Positions 50,131-61,825 of a DNA stretch of 64,000 nucleotides are shown here, piece by piece (the first letter of the stretch is position 1; every line of letters starts with the position of its first letter). The notes beneath the pieces are model-generated. The model had not been told where the DNA came from and made no database searches. It saw only the letters and a list, made by a program, of their open reading frames with translations. The stretch comes from Erythrophleum ivorense (taxonomy: Eukaryota; Streptophyta; Magnoliopsida; Fabales; Fabaceae): NCBI GenBank assembly GCA_026724425.1, contig JAIUCV010000005.1, positions 39,157,784 to 39,221,783 of the forward strand. The letters run 5' to 3'. The position numbers and the translations under genes were made by a program.

Positions 50131-50420
50131 ACTACAAAAAAATACATTATTGTTAGTGTTATAAGTATTAAAAAAAATGTGCTTAACTATCAATATTTGT
50201 TTTATTGATGACTATGTAATCATTGATAAGTGTAGATAAAAGTATTTATCGAAACAGGTATTATTACGGTTAATGACCATCAATAAAAATTTCAAAGAAT
50301 TATTGACCGTTAATGACCATCAAAAATACTTTTGTCAAATTTTTAAAACAAATTCAATGATTACTAAAAATAACAATCATAAATTATATTTTTGTTAATT
50401 GTGACATTAAAAAGCAAAGC
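50131..50420 (-). mobile_element. CACTA transposon 3' terminus and subterminal repeats
   Basis: ACTACAAAAAAATAC near 50,139 resembles the CACTACAAGAAAA terminus of CACTA elements, with the first base lost. Just inside are repeated sense and antisense copies of a short motif (ATGACCATCAATAAAA, TTGACCGTTAATGACCATC, TATTGATGAC, AATCATTGATAAG), as in CACTA subterminal regions that bind TNPA. The outer target duplication is not determinable. Confidence 0.55.
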
Positions 50421-52129
50421 ATCAATAAAAATCTTTAATAATATTTTTTTTACATTATCCTTTTTTTATATTGGAAAGTAACCTTTTAGTTAATAATATT
50501 ATTTATAGAAATATTTATATTAAAATATGCAATGTAAATATTTCTCAAATTTTGAATATATACCATTAACCAAAAGTTTTTTAATCTAAATATTCAAATA
50601 TTAAAGATGGGTAATGTATTAATTGCAAAAACATTTAAAATATAAAACTTCATCATATCAACTCAAATATTTGCAAAATAAATTTGAAATGTTTTGAAAA
50701 AGTGCAAAATAATGTTGAAGTTATATATTCATGCACTTCCCATCTACCAAGAAAAAGGGAGGGGGGAAATTGAATTAGACATAAGAAACTCATATCATTA
50801 AAGCATAATTTCTAAAAAAAAAATAAGAATAAAAAAAAAGTTAAAAGTACAAAGAAACAAAACACTAGTTAAAACCATTTAAGCAAGCTATACTCATAAG
50901 TGTGTAGCATCAAGTAACTTCAAGGCATACCTCAACGTTAATGATTTCAATGATGGTTATTATTGAAAATAATTCAAAACTAAAAACATGTGACCATACT
51001 ATTATTCTTGCACAACTCAAAATCCTATAATTTAATGTATTGCAGCCAAGTAATATATATTTCAACCATAAAACATGTAGGGCATTGTCTTGTCACATTA
51101 TTAAACCAAAGTATGATTTAGACGCTGCTCAACAACACCTTTGCCAATGTGATATTATTTGTTGATAAAGTGATGAACCATCTAATAATCTCTTTAACTC
51201 CCAAATTAAACAAATCTCATTTTTGCCTATACCAAATTAATAGATAGATTTTTATATTAATTGCTTATTTGAAAAACAAAGTTTCTTTTCTTGAAGTCAT
51301 ATAAATCCAATTTTAAGTAAATTTTACTAGGTCAAGTGAGTCAGCACAAATGACGCATAAATGATAGTTTTAGAGGATACTGATAGAATCATGTCATAAG
51401 TTAATGGTCATGTTAACTCTTTATATTATGCACCTGAGTTGAGTCCTTAGAAAAAAAACTGCTTTATCTTTCACCCTTTTTTTCCTTGGCATAAAACTTC
51501 AACTACTTCACTTGCTTGCATTTAAAAAAACAAAAAACAAAGCTTTCATTTCATGCAAAATGTAGTAATTAGCATGAAGGAGACTAAAACAAAAAAATTT
51601 TGATAAAGCATATCCACTAAACAACTTTTTATCAATTAAAGCTATTTAACCAGATATTAAAGAAGAGAAAGGAATGTATGTGACATTTTATATAATGGCA
51701 TTATAGAATTCATAATTAGGTTGTATCTAAACACATGGGCAAATCACATCCAACCTTAGAACTATTTTTTAGAACAAAAGAAGAGCCTGCTCACATAAAC
51801 TTTGTTAAATTAGTATTAATAATCTAAAAAACATTTATATACTTATATATGCATAAGAGTTAGAACTAAAAGAGGCCCATGGTACCCCCTTTGATACAAT
51901 CTCAACAACAAACCAACATCCAGGACATGTTTTTGCTAAACACAAAGTTTCGCATACATTTCCAACAATCCAAAGGTATGTAACACTAGATTTTTATACA
52001 CTATTATAATTAAATAATTGGGAGCTATCAGCGTGTGATATATTTCAAGGAAAAGTCTCAAAGTGAAAAAAATAACAAAATAATGATAGAAACCTTATCA
52101 AATCAATAGGAGAGTTGTGCCATTATCAG
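50421..52129 (-). other. CACTA internal non-coding region
   Basis: AT-rich with no coding signature recognised. It lies between the subterminal repeats and the last exon of the TNPA-like gene, so it is probably 3' UTR and spacer of the transposon, perhaps with small insertions. Confidence 0.35.
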
Positions 52130-53110
52130 AATTAATTTGAGTTCTAGGCACACTTCCTCCAAGCAGATGTGTCAATGGATCTTTCATCCTATTCATTTTC
52201 TCTTCTAGTAAGCTTACTTTTGCATTGGACTCTTTACAACATTTGTTTGATTCTTTGAGTTGCCTTTCAAGCTCACAAACACATGAAGATTAAGGCCCAA
52301 CAAATTGTGTGGGGTAAATACCAACTCTTTGTGCATGGACTCTTCCATGTTGCTCAAGCCTAAAAACTTTTATAAATATTTCATTTGCATTCATGTCTAA
52401 AGATCTTTTCTCTTTTTTAGATGTGATGCTTCTAAGGTGCTCTTACACTTAAATGATATAATGCTTAATTGGGCAAATACCAACTCTTTGCGCATGGACT
52501 CTTCCATGTCGCTCAGGCCTAAAAACTTTTATAAATATTTCATTCCCATTCATGTCTAAAGATCTTTTCTCTTTTTCAGATGTGATGCTTCTAAGGTGCT
52601 GCTACACTTAAATGATATAATGCTCAATTATAGGACTTAAAAAAATTCAATACCACATCATAATATTCATATAATCTAGTGTATTTAAATTAAGATAACT
52701 TACAAGTTTATCTTATGGTTCTTTATTAGCAACCTACCCATTAGCACTAGTGTATGTAATTTCCCATAGGTGAGCATGCCCAATTTCTTGTCTTTTCTTC
52801 TCTTTTTATTGTTGAATAAACAATAGAATAGTATATTATTGAAATTTGAACAAAATATATTAACTTTATTACCCTAATACCTCTTCTTCGACCCTTTGTT
52901 AGATACTTTTTTTATCCTGTAGTGTGTATAGTATTGTTGGCTACTCGACTAATCTTATTTAGCTCACTCATTTTCTAAAAAGCAAATAAAACACATAAAC
53001 ATTTGATATTATGTCCAAGAATAAAATAAAATGAAATTTCTAGTACTCACTTTCCAACTATCTAAATTTCACAACCTCATGAGATATGTCTAATCTTCTT
53101 CTATCATCTT
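52130..53110 (-). pseudogene. CACTA second gene, TNPA/En-Spm-like protein remnant
   Basis: On the - strand, fragments match the plant transposase (Ptta/En-Spm) family. KMSELNKISRVANN followed by TIHTTG near 52,930 corresponds to the family's SExNKxNR..HTTGSKS block. FRPEQHGRVHAQRVG near 52,340 corresponds to the GPERxGRVRGxG block. A heptad-like C-terminus (ELERQLKES, VSLLEEKMNRM) near 52,190-52,270 suggests a coiled coil. In En/Spm, TNPA binds subterminal repeats and helps bring the ends together. Stops are present in the N-terminal part and the exon carrying the GRV block is duplicated. Confidence 0.6.
52314..52632 (-). repeat. Exon-sized tandem duplication (offset 159 bp) within the TNPA-like gene
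   Basis: 52,314-52,472 and 52,473-52,631 are nearly the same, sharing CAAATACCAACTCTTTG, GCATGGACTCTTCCATGT, CTAAAAACTTTTATAAAT and GATGTGATGCTTCTAAGGTG. The offset (159 = 3 x 53) keeps the reading frame. The copies differ at only scattered bases, so the duplication is recent compared with the decay of the gene. Confidence 0.8.
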
Positions 53111-53899
53111 AGGTGGCATAGTAACAAGAGCCTTTTCGAGGCCTTTAAAAGAATCATAATACTTTTTCTTTAATGCATGGTGATAGTTCTTGTATGACCT
53201 ATTCATTTGTGCCCATATAAGTTATTGGAAACTTTTAACTTTAAAATGAAGCTTGAGGTCAAGAAACAACTATATGTCAATCAATATAAAACACGAAGAT
53301 TTTATAAAAACAATTTGAAAATTGTGCAATGTTAAAATAATAACTAAAATATGATCAAATAATTTGTTCTTCTTTTCTATGGAAATTTCAACCTATTCAC
53401 TAACATTTAATGGTGCATTTTGTACTTCTTTAACCAGAGTTGTACATCTTGACTTGAATAACTTTGAATTTAGACCAACAAAATGCTTATTTAGTCATGT
53501 TATGTCATGTCTCTTTTTAAGTGGCAATTTAGACAATTCAAGATTGTGAGTGGATCCTTGAATTTTTTTTTTTGGTAATCACATTGACCTATTCAACAAT
53601 ATTAAATTTGGCAAAGTTATAAACATCTAACAAGAAATAATTTTAAAAATTTATATTGCAAATAATATGATAAAAAATGGCATACCTACATTTTTTTTTT
53701 GTACTAGTATTAGCAACAACTATTATAATACTTCTTTGTAGTAAAAAAAAAATCTAGATAATATAGGAAGAGGTTATTAACAATATTAAATTTAAAATAT
53801 AATTGTATAAATAAATGCTATCAAGACATAAAAGCTAAAAGTAACATGTAGAAGAGGTTTAATAATACAACCCATAATGCATCAAACATTTAATCATAA
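53111..53899 (-). other. CACTA region between the TNPA-like and DUF4216 parts
   Basis: Probably N-terminal exons and introns of the TNPA-like gene. A frame near 53,100-53,220 (-) is weakly protein-like, but no motif is clear. Several T or A tracts and a TTTTTTTGTACTAG stretch suggest intron-like sequence. Confidence 0.35.
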
Positions 53900-54480
53900 A
53901 ACTCAATTTTGACCTATATCTTCTAAGTCTACATAAAGAGCATTGCTAAGGTTCATCATACTCCAAGACACAAGAATTTCCATATCATTAGACATAGTAT
54001 TTGAAGGCTCATTAACATCATGAGACATACATTGCTGGAATGGTTTTGAAATAACCACATCCAATTATTCTTCTTTATCATCTTCAAGCATAGGCATATC
54101 AAAGTAGTCTCGATGTGCAACCTTTACCACACATAGTCAATTAGAGTTAGTAATATGTTCCATATAAAAGACTTATTCACTTTGACATGCCATAATAAAT
54201 CATTCATTTGTGTTCAACATTTACCCTTTGTTTACAGTTGTTATCCCATATTTATTTACTTTTACTCCCCTACCATAGTTATCTACATCCCACCATAAAC
54301 ATTTGAATAGAACAATTTTATTATTTCCTATATAAGATAATTCAAAAAAATCCTCAATGACATCATAGTACTCTTTATTAGAATCTCCTTTTACATAACT
54401 CCACTATTTTGTCTTTTTTTATTATTGTTGCATTTTTTTGTGCAAAACACAAAACCATTCAAAATGAATCCTTTGTAACA
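53900..54480 (-). pseudogene. DUF4216-containing part of the CACTA transposase locus
   Basis: The - strand reads YYDVIEDFFELSYIGNNK then VLFKCLWWDV and KVNKYGITTVN near 54,230-54,370. FYMEHITNSN and AHRDYFDMP follow near 54,100-54,160. This is the order of DUF4216, a domain found downstream of TNP2 in plant CACTA elements, usually within the same transcript. Two stops interrupt the N..NT.DPF.. segment, so it is not functional. Its role in transposition is not established. Confidence 0.75.
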
Positions 54481-54819
54481 TATAACTTCTCGTGTTAGAG
54501 CATAAACTAAATATAGAAGTTGTTGTGTTACTTGATCACTTCCTTTATTGTAAATTGTGTAATCTATATAGAGATGGAAAAAGCTTAAAATTATAAAATG
54601 TTATAATAAAAATAAGCAAACTTTAAAAAAGTGCACTGCCTACATGACTTTTAAACTTGGGAAATTATTGATTGTCATCTTTCAACATTTTAAAGATTTT
54701 CTCTTTCAATCTCCAACTTATACTTCCCATATAAATAAAACCATTATGTTTATAGATATGAATATATAATAAGATAACATATAAGTTAAAAATAAATATA
54801 CTTACCTAATAAATGGAAT

Positions 54820-56775
54820 AACTTCATCACAATTTTTCAAGACATAAGACAAGCTTGATTCAATTCTTCCATGCTTAATTTGCTTGATATTCTACTCACT
54901 CCAGTAAGGCAACCAGACTACAAAAAAATAGATAGCTTAAACAATTCACTAGGACCACCATCCCAATTTCTCCCAACATAATTGAATTTTATTTCAATTT
55001 CATGAAAGAGCAAAACATCAAACATCATTTGTAATATATCCCTTTACAATGCAACCTTCTAGATAAGCTCAGTTATGCACGTAATCCTTCAAAGTTCATA
55101 AGTACCTTTACATAATGAATATATACATGTTATAGGGTATTGATAAAAATATTTAGAATTATATAGATAAGATGAAGAGAGATTTAATTACCTTTCAATG
55201 GGATACATCCAATGATAATGGACTAGCCTTGCAATATTAGCTTCTTATGCTAAATGTATTGGTAAGTGGACCATAACATCAAAAAATGAAGGAGGAAATA
55301 TCATTTCAATCTTGCAAAGTGTACAAGCAATTTGATTTTCAATTTGTTCTAACTTTTCCATAGTAAAAACGTTGCAACATACTCTTTAAAGAAAGAACAT
55401 AACTCAATCAATGAACTATGAATATTTTCATTTGCTTATAGTCCACAAGTACAAGTGGAAGGAAGCATTCCATAAGGACATGACAATAAGAACTTTTTAA
55501 TCTAAAGACCTTTCACTCATTTGTTTTCACACATCTAGCAATATTAGAAGAATACCTATATGGAACTTTGACATTTTTCAAGAAATCACATAAAATGTTT
55601 TTTGCATCATTAGTTAACATTTAAATAGGTGCAAGTATTGATACCTTATCAACTTGTTGTATGAGATGCATATCAACCTTAATGCTTAAGGTTTGCAAGT
55701 CCAATCGAGTTTTCAAGTTATCCTTTATTTTTCTTAGAACATTCATCATTGTCCCCATAATATTATAACAGACATTCTTTTTAATATGCATGATATTCAA
55801 ATTATGTCGTAACAACAAAGTATTCTAATATGGCAGTTGAAAGAAGATATTTTTCTTAAGCCAACTAGTCGAATTCTCCATTTCATTTTTCTTCCTCTTA
55901 TTTTCCTAATAGTGACCCTTTAGATCATGAACTTGATGAAATACATCTTCATCAAAAATTTGCTTAAGAAGATTCCTAACCTCCTTTGTGCCATCAAATG
56001 AATTTTTTTAATGTCACCATTTACGTTTAATTGGCAAAAGGTGATGGTATCCTAAAAAGCAATATTTCCCCCCATTTTTTAAATACATAAAATGAGTCTT
56101 CACATTATAAGATGGGCAAGCCAAACTTCCTTTAATATTCCACCTGGATAAGTTTTCATAAACTAGAAAATGATTAATTGTCCATAAAATTACGACATGC
56201 ATGCTAAACTTTTGTTTTCATGATACATCATAAGTTTTAACACCCACTTCCATAATTCCTTTAACTCATTTATTAAAGGTTGTAGATATACATCACTATA
56301 ATTTCCTATACCTTTCAACCCAAGAATCATTAATGATAACATCATATATGGATCCTTCATATACTTCTAAGGTGGTAAAATAAAAGGAATTAATACCATG
56401 GACCAAATACTATACTGAGTACTCATGTTGCTGAAGGGATTAAATCCTTCACTAGCCAAACCAAGCCTAATATTTTATGGCTCTAAAGCGAAAGACTCTT
56501 TATTAGATTCATCACTATCACTTAAGTTAGAAGATGCCACTTTTAGATCCTTTCCATGCTTATACCATATTATATAATTTACAACTATTCCATATACTAG
56601 TAAATCTCCGTCAACTTCTTCACGGGTTTTTTTTCTTAAGATTATTGCATTTAATGCATAGGTAATAAATATCATCCTTGTTTGTGTGTTCAAATGCAAA
56701 ATTTAGAAACTCAGTTATCCTTTTTCTATATGTAGGATGTGCTATATTCTTAATTCACATCCAATCCTTCTCCAT
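54820..56775 (-). pseudogene. TNP2-like CACTA transposase
   Basis: Start is chosen at the ATG at 56,775, giving MEKDWM and then a FLNFAFEHTN block and CIKCNN, the Transpos_assoc N-terminus. Downstream blocks follow TNP2 order: LGLASEGFNPF and NMSTQYS near 56,430, YMKDPYMMLSLMILG near 56,340, DVYLQPLINELKELW near 56,270, LWTINHFLVY and then SLACPSYNVKT near 56,100-56,190, LNIMHIKKNVCYNI near 55,760, FPPSFFDVMVHLPIHLA near 55,270 and HYHWMYPIER near 55,200. TNP2 is the transposase that cuts the element ends. Stops in most blocks show it is dead. It is read with DUF4216 and the TNPA-like gene as one CACTA element. Confidence 0.85.
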
Positions 56776-58862
56776 AATCAACTAGAAAATATAAAATATA
56801 AAAAAAATAATTAACTTCATATTAATAATTACAAACATCTGGATATAAACCCATAAAATCATTAAAAAAATTGACACACTAAGAGATTTCATATCTCAAG
56901 AAAATAAATAAAGGCACAAATATTATCCATGCTTCTTTTGTTCCCTTCCTATAATTCAACTTTAAAGCTCACAATTAAGAAAGAAAATTAGGAAATAACT
57001 ATAAAAGAAAATAACTACAAATCATAATCAAAGCCTGCTTAAATCATAATCAAAATAAAAATAAAAAGAAAGGGATGTATGTACCTAAGGAATAAAAATG
57101 CTTGTGCTTGGTCAAGAGTTTTCTTTTTCTTGCTTCCTCTCTAAGGTTTAAGAGCTCTGATAAGGTGCCATGAACTAAGAGAAAGAAAGAGAGTGATATA
57201 TTGTAAAGTTGTTGTAAAAAGGCAAATGAATAAAAGAGTTTCTTTATCTCGCAATGTGTCTTTTTTGTCTTGCAACATATTCCTGTTTAATTTTTACATG
57301 AGCAGAATTATTGATTGCGCTTTCTTCACTCTAGATATAGAGTTATAATGGTTTGTGTTTCTAAGAAGTGAGGTTGCATATGCTTTGCTTTTTGACAAAC
57401 TTGTATTCTTAAGGCCTTAAGGTGTATGTCAGATGATGTTAATTCACTTAGGTTATTGCGCAAGGTCAAGTAGACTTATGCTTTTAAGGTTAGTTGTACC
57501 TTTGTAGGTTTGCTTTTACTTGTGGAACAAGGTTTGCTATCTAGGTCATAGCACGAGGTTGAGTTCGTGGCATTACCAAGTAGTGTTATCCCTTTTAGGT
57601 CATAGTACAAAGTCACATAAACTTGTTTTTTTCAAGCAAATTTGCCATTTCTTTCTTTCATTGAATCCTTTTGAATGATAAGGGCCTTAGGCTAACTACA
57701 ACTAATTAGGCCCTTGTTGCCTAGAGGCCTGTGTTTTTGGTTCAATCTTAATTATTAAACTTTAGTTTTGGAGAGCTGTGGCTTGCCTATAAAGCTTTTG
57801 TGTACCATTTAGATCCATGTCTCCTGCCCCTTTAATATTTTGGTAGGCATTGTGATTGACATTTAACTTTATTTGTAGGTTTGCTTGTTAGCTCTAGTTT
57901 GAATTGACTTTTTTAGCTATAGGGTAGTTTACTTTTATAAGGTGTTAGGGTGACTACTTTGTTTTGCAATGGTTGGCTGGTTTAGTTTGTCTAAGACTTT
58001 TGTCATGGGAGATCATATGAGCTTCTTGTAAGAGATTGTAAAGCATGTTTCAATAGGAGGAAGAAGAGGACATAGAAGGGTTCCTCCTTATGGCATTTTC
58101 ATTTACAACAATTAACTTTTTTTTAATGAGATTAGAAGGCAATTTCAGCCTCTTTGATGATGTATCTTTTTTCATTTAGTTTGATGTTTCACTCTTTGTA
58201 AGTATTCCTAATTGCGCCATTGCTTGTCCTAGCCAAGAGGGGTCCTCAAAGAGAGTTTTAGAGACAAATAGGCATGTGTTGAGGTATCCTTGATTCCACA
58301 AGCCTCAATTGGAGTTGGTTTGTATGTATTACTTGTTGAATTCCTAGATAAGGGTTCTATAATGTAGGGTAGGGAGATAATTAATGTTAGGAGTGCTTAC
58401 AAATTTAAAGTGAGTTGCAGATTTGAAAGATTTTCCCTTTCAAACCCTTGGGATTGCTACTTTTTTTTTTTTTGTAAATTTCATGTACTCCTTTGTAATG
58501 AAAAGATAGCTTCTTGTAACTCCATAAAGTTAGCAATTATGGTTTCTTGTAACTCCTTAAGTCACTCATAAGTTTTTTTAAGAATAAGAAAGAGATTTTG
58601 GTTTTTATAACTTGAGGTACAACAATAAAGATTTTTGTAAGGATAAAGAACAAAAGATGTTGCTTTATTTCATCTTGTGAATTTTTTTTTGGCTAGGGAT
58701 GATGGACTAATTGTTGCCTTGAATATTGCTTCATGTAGATTTGCTTGGAACTTTTACTTCAATGTAGAAACCAAACAAAGCAATATAGGAAAGTCACAAG
58801 TTTGACCACTTACCTAGCACACCAAATGTTGAGGGTGGAAAATAGATATAAGAAATTGGTAG
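56776..58862. other. CACTA 5' leader and unassigned sequence
   Basis: Immediately upstream of TNP2 is AT-rich leader to about 57,200. A 5' CACTA terminus (TAGTG on the + strand after TTTTCTTG) is not found, so that end is lost or beyond recognition. From about 57,300 to 58,760 the composition changes. Degenerate GGTCATAG.AC.A.GTC-type units recur near 57,460, 57,545 and 57,600, and TTCTTGTAACTCC is repeated near 58,510 and 58,548. No gene recognised. Confidence 0.35.
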
Positions 58863-58863
58863 G

Positions 58864-58880
58864 TGTGTGTGTGTGTGTGT
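58864..58880. repeat. (TG)n microsatellite
   Basis: An uninterrupted TG run followed by an AGAGAGA run, a compound dinucleotide repeat. Confidence 0.85.
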
Positions 58881-59229
58881 AAGAGAGAGATAGAGGTTAT
58901 ATTATTTCAAGATATAAGTATTATAATAAGTGTCAAAATCAAAGTGCTAAATGATACAAGGATAATAGATAGTTATAAAAGACTTGTACTTTACAATGCA
59001 ATGAGAGGCTTTATTTATATTAAATGAAAGATAAGTTAATAATAACTTTAATTAAAAATTGACTTATCTCTTTCAGCTAAACTATCCTATTCAAAGCAAT
59101 TTGCTATTGGCAGAGTTACATTGATATTCACAACTTATTGTCTTAATTTATTACATATAGTTTAATGGGACATTGAGCCTTTGTATTTTGGACCATTTAT
59201 AAACCTATAACAAATTCCAAGATTGATTA

Positions 59230-59415
59230 TAAGAAAAATTACAACAAAAGACCCATATCATATAAAATTTACAATGACGAAACTTAAAAATTAAAATTAT
59301 TTTCAAAGACCATTATTACAATTAAGTTTTAGGGATTCACTACCAGTTTTAGAACATTTAAAGTCCTTCATTGTAAATTTTATATAATACGAGTCATTCA
59401 TTGTAATTTTTCTTT
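59230..59415. mobile_element. MITE (186 bp) with about 60-bp inverted ends
   Basis: The left arm AAGAAAAATTACAACAAAAG continues through ATATAAAATTTACAATGA, and the reverse complement of the right arm gives AAAGAAAAATTACAATGAA continuing through ATATAAAATTTACAATGA. A GATTA on both sides (59,225-59,229 and 59,416-59,420) is a candidate 5-bp target duplication. No coding content. Confidence 0.75.
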
Positions 59416-59420
59416 GATTA

Positions 59421-60430
59421 GATCCTTTTTTACTCTCTTACAGGTTGCATCCCATCATATTGAATAATGCCTATTATATGCTAGTTGATGACACTATTAT
59501 AGAAAATCAATTTATTTTTGGAATAAGAAAAAAATTACATGTCCTTTTGTGAAAGCAATTAATTTAATTTAATTATGAAAAATATTGGAAAAATAGAACA
59601 GATTATTTCCTTATTCCTTTTGGGTACTCAAATTATTATTATATGAAAAAGTGTGATGTTTTTTAATTTGTAAAATAAAAAAAAACAAATAATGAGTACT
59701 TCATTAAAAAAAAGTTTTTTAGTTTATCAATTTTTTTATGTGTTGTTATTTATCTTAATAACATGTTAAGTATATAACACTAAATCAGCATGATGCATTA
59801 TGTCCTAGTGATGGATGACATGACACTCAAGGAGTGGTTCAAATATAATAAAAGACTAAATTTGTGTACAATTTTTTATATTTTTATTATCAAATTTTTT
59901 TTTAGAAAAAACCAATCATGAGATATTAAGTTGTAAGAATTATATATTTATTTACAAAAATCATATAATTGTTGTATTATTATAAAAAATTATAAAAATA
60001 TCATTTTTAATTAAAAAACTTGGACATACAAATTTTTTATTATAATAAAACAATTTGTAAGTTAGCTCTTTTGAGGGGTTAAATTCTTTATAATTAGACC
60101 ATTTTAAAATTTTTTTATGTATAATAAAAAATTATATAACGTTAAAAAATTAACCAAAAAAGAGCTCAACCTCTTGAGTTCAAAAGATTTAACTCTCTAT
60201 AATGACACCATTTTTGGTACAAAAGAAATTGTGGATAAAGAGAAGAAAAATGAATCGGAAAGAATACAAATCACGTTTGATATGCTGGAATTATATTCTT
60301 TTTGAAAACTGTTTAATGGAATGTATAGCCCTTACTTGTATGGATGGAATCTTAAATCATCCTTTCAAATTAGGTTAAACTTTACTATTTTACTCTCCAT
60401 TTTTATTAACCAAACTTATTTTATTATTTT
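59421..60430. other. Unassigned very AT-rich sequence
   Basis: Nothing recognised. A 62-codon + strand frame at 60,117-60,305 is Lys/Asn-rich as expected from base composition and has no motif. Confidence 0.4.
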
Positions 60431-60479
60431 TAATTAGAGATATTTTAGTTTTTTTTCTATGATTACACTATTTTCATTT

Positions 60480-61490
60480 AGAGAAGGAGGGGAGGAACAA
60501 GACAAACATCTTTTACAAAAGAAGAAACACACTAGCCTACAGATGTGATAGAAGGCGATATTTTCACATGCAAAATAGTAAAACTCATAATTAGATAATA
60601 AAGTAGGATAAGTTTTAGGATAAGGCTTATCCCTGCTAAATAGAGACAAGTTGGGTCAACGTTAGTGTCTAGAAGATAAGCTTCAAGATAAGGCTTATTC
60701 TTTCTTGATTGGCTCATATGATGGAGACATATTAGGGTCCTCGTCAGTAGAGTCGTCAGGGTCCTTTGGAGACTTTTTGAAATAGGAGGTGAACTATTCC
60801 TCAAATTCTTTTAAAGCAATAAGTTCATATGGGTCCTGTGAGTCTTGCATTATTGTGTTCGAAGGTGGTTAGATTGTTGAGGATGATGAGGCTCCAGGGT
60901 CTTGAGAACTAGTTCCTGTGAGGAATTTGAGTATCTGTTCCGAAGTCCATTGTTTTGTATTAGGCAGATCTAGTTCTGGAAGCCTGGGTTCTCCAAGGAT
61001 AAATTCTCTAGGGTATGGTCCCACCAAGGTAATGGAGAAAACCATTCTAGTAGGGTCCATAAATTGAAGTCTCTATTATCAGAGGTGGTGAGGTGTTGGA
61101 AGATCATGAGTGGTGGAAATGCAAGAGCTCTTGAGCAAAGGGCAGTGAGAGCCCAAAGATACCAGAAGGCATCATCTGTAACTTGGTCTGTGATTCGAAA
61201 CAAGAGTAAAAAGGGAGTTTGGATAAGGCTGAAGGCTGAAGGAATGGTATTATAAGGAGAGTCCTTCAGGTAACAGTGGAGGTAATAAAACAGAGATTTT
61301 TGAGCAAAGCTTTGAACTTCTGCAGGAGTTGTTGGTTGAGGTTCTTCAGGAGGGGAATCCTTTTTCAGTTAAGGTTGAGGATAGTGAATGGTACATCTAG
61401 GGGTAAAATGAGCTATATGGATGAAAGGAAGAGGTTTAAAATGAGTGATGAGATTAAGGGTTTTTGGAGGTCTAGAAAGGAAGTCCGCTA
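60480..61490 (-). pseudogene. Pararetroviral polyprotein, C-terminal part beyond RNase H
   Basis: On the - strand the reading continues after RNase H with a Pro-rich stretch near 61,350, then a Trp-rich, Phe-rich segment near 61,000-61,200 (FWYLWALTALCSRALAF, NLWTLLEWFSPLP). A final acidic, Ser-rich part lies near 60,880-60,920 (SSQDPGASSSSTI). Frame changes and a few stops break it. I do not recognise a named domain. The simplest reading is the virus-specific C-terminus of the same polyprotein. It may instead be a separate downstream gene of the provirus. Nothing here is intact. Confidence 0.45.
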
Positions 61491-61825
61491 GGATATTGTG
61501 GCTCCTTTTGATATGTTTAACAGTGAATTTATAGCGAGAAAACCAGTCTTTTCAACGCATCAATTGTTTATCCAGAAGAACTTTTTTGTTAGACTCTAAA
61601 ATCTTAGGGAATGAGGAGTTATCCATTTGCACAGTGAAATCATGTGAGCATAGGTGGAAACTGAACTTCTCGATCTCTCTTTTGACAGCAAGAATCTCTT
61701 TGTAGATTGCATGATAATATTTTTCAGAGTCTTTCAATTGGCCACTAGCATGGCCACAATAATATGTCTTTTTCTCAATCTTTTCAAGCAGGACAACGCC
61801 CCAAAAGTCTTCACTAGCATCGTTT
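61491..61825 (-). pseudogene. Pararetroviral RNase H
   Basis: Begins at the catalytic TDAS-type segment near 61,820, then GVVLLEKIEKKTYYCGHASG near 61,760-61,810, YHAIYKEILAVKREIEKF near 61,670-61,720, and QMDNSSFP near 61,620. The end has the usual ADFLSRPP-like form near 61,490, where one position appears disrupted. RNase H removes the RNA template during reverse transcription. Relative to the RT part upstream, the frame is shifted by one base close to 61,821, just before the catalytic Asp, so the two domains cannot be made as one protein. Confidence 0.75.
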
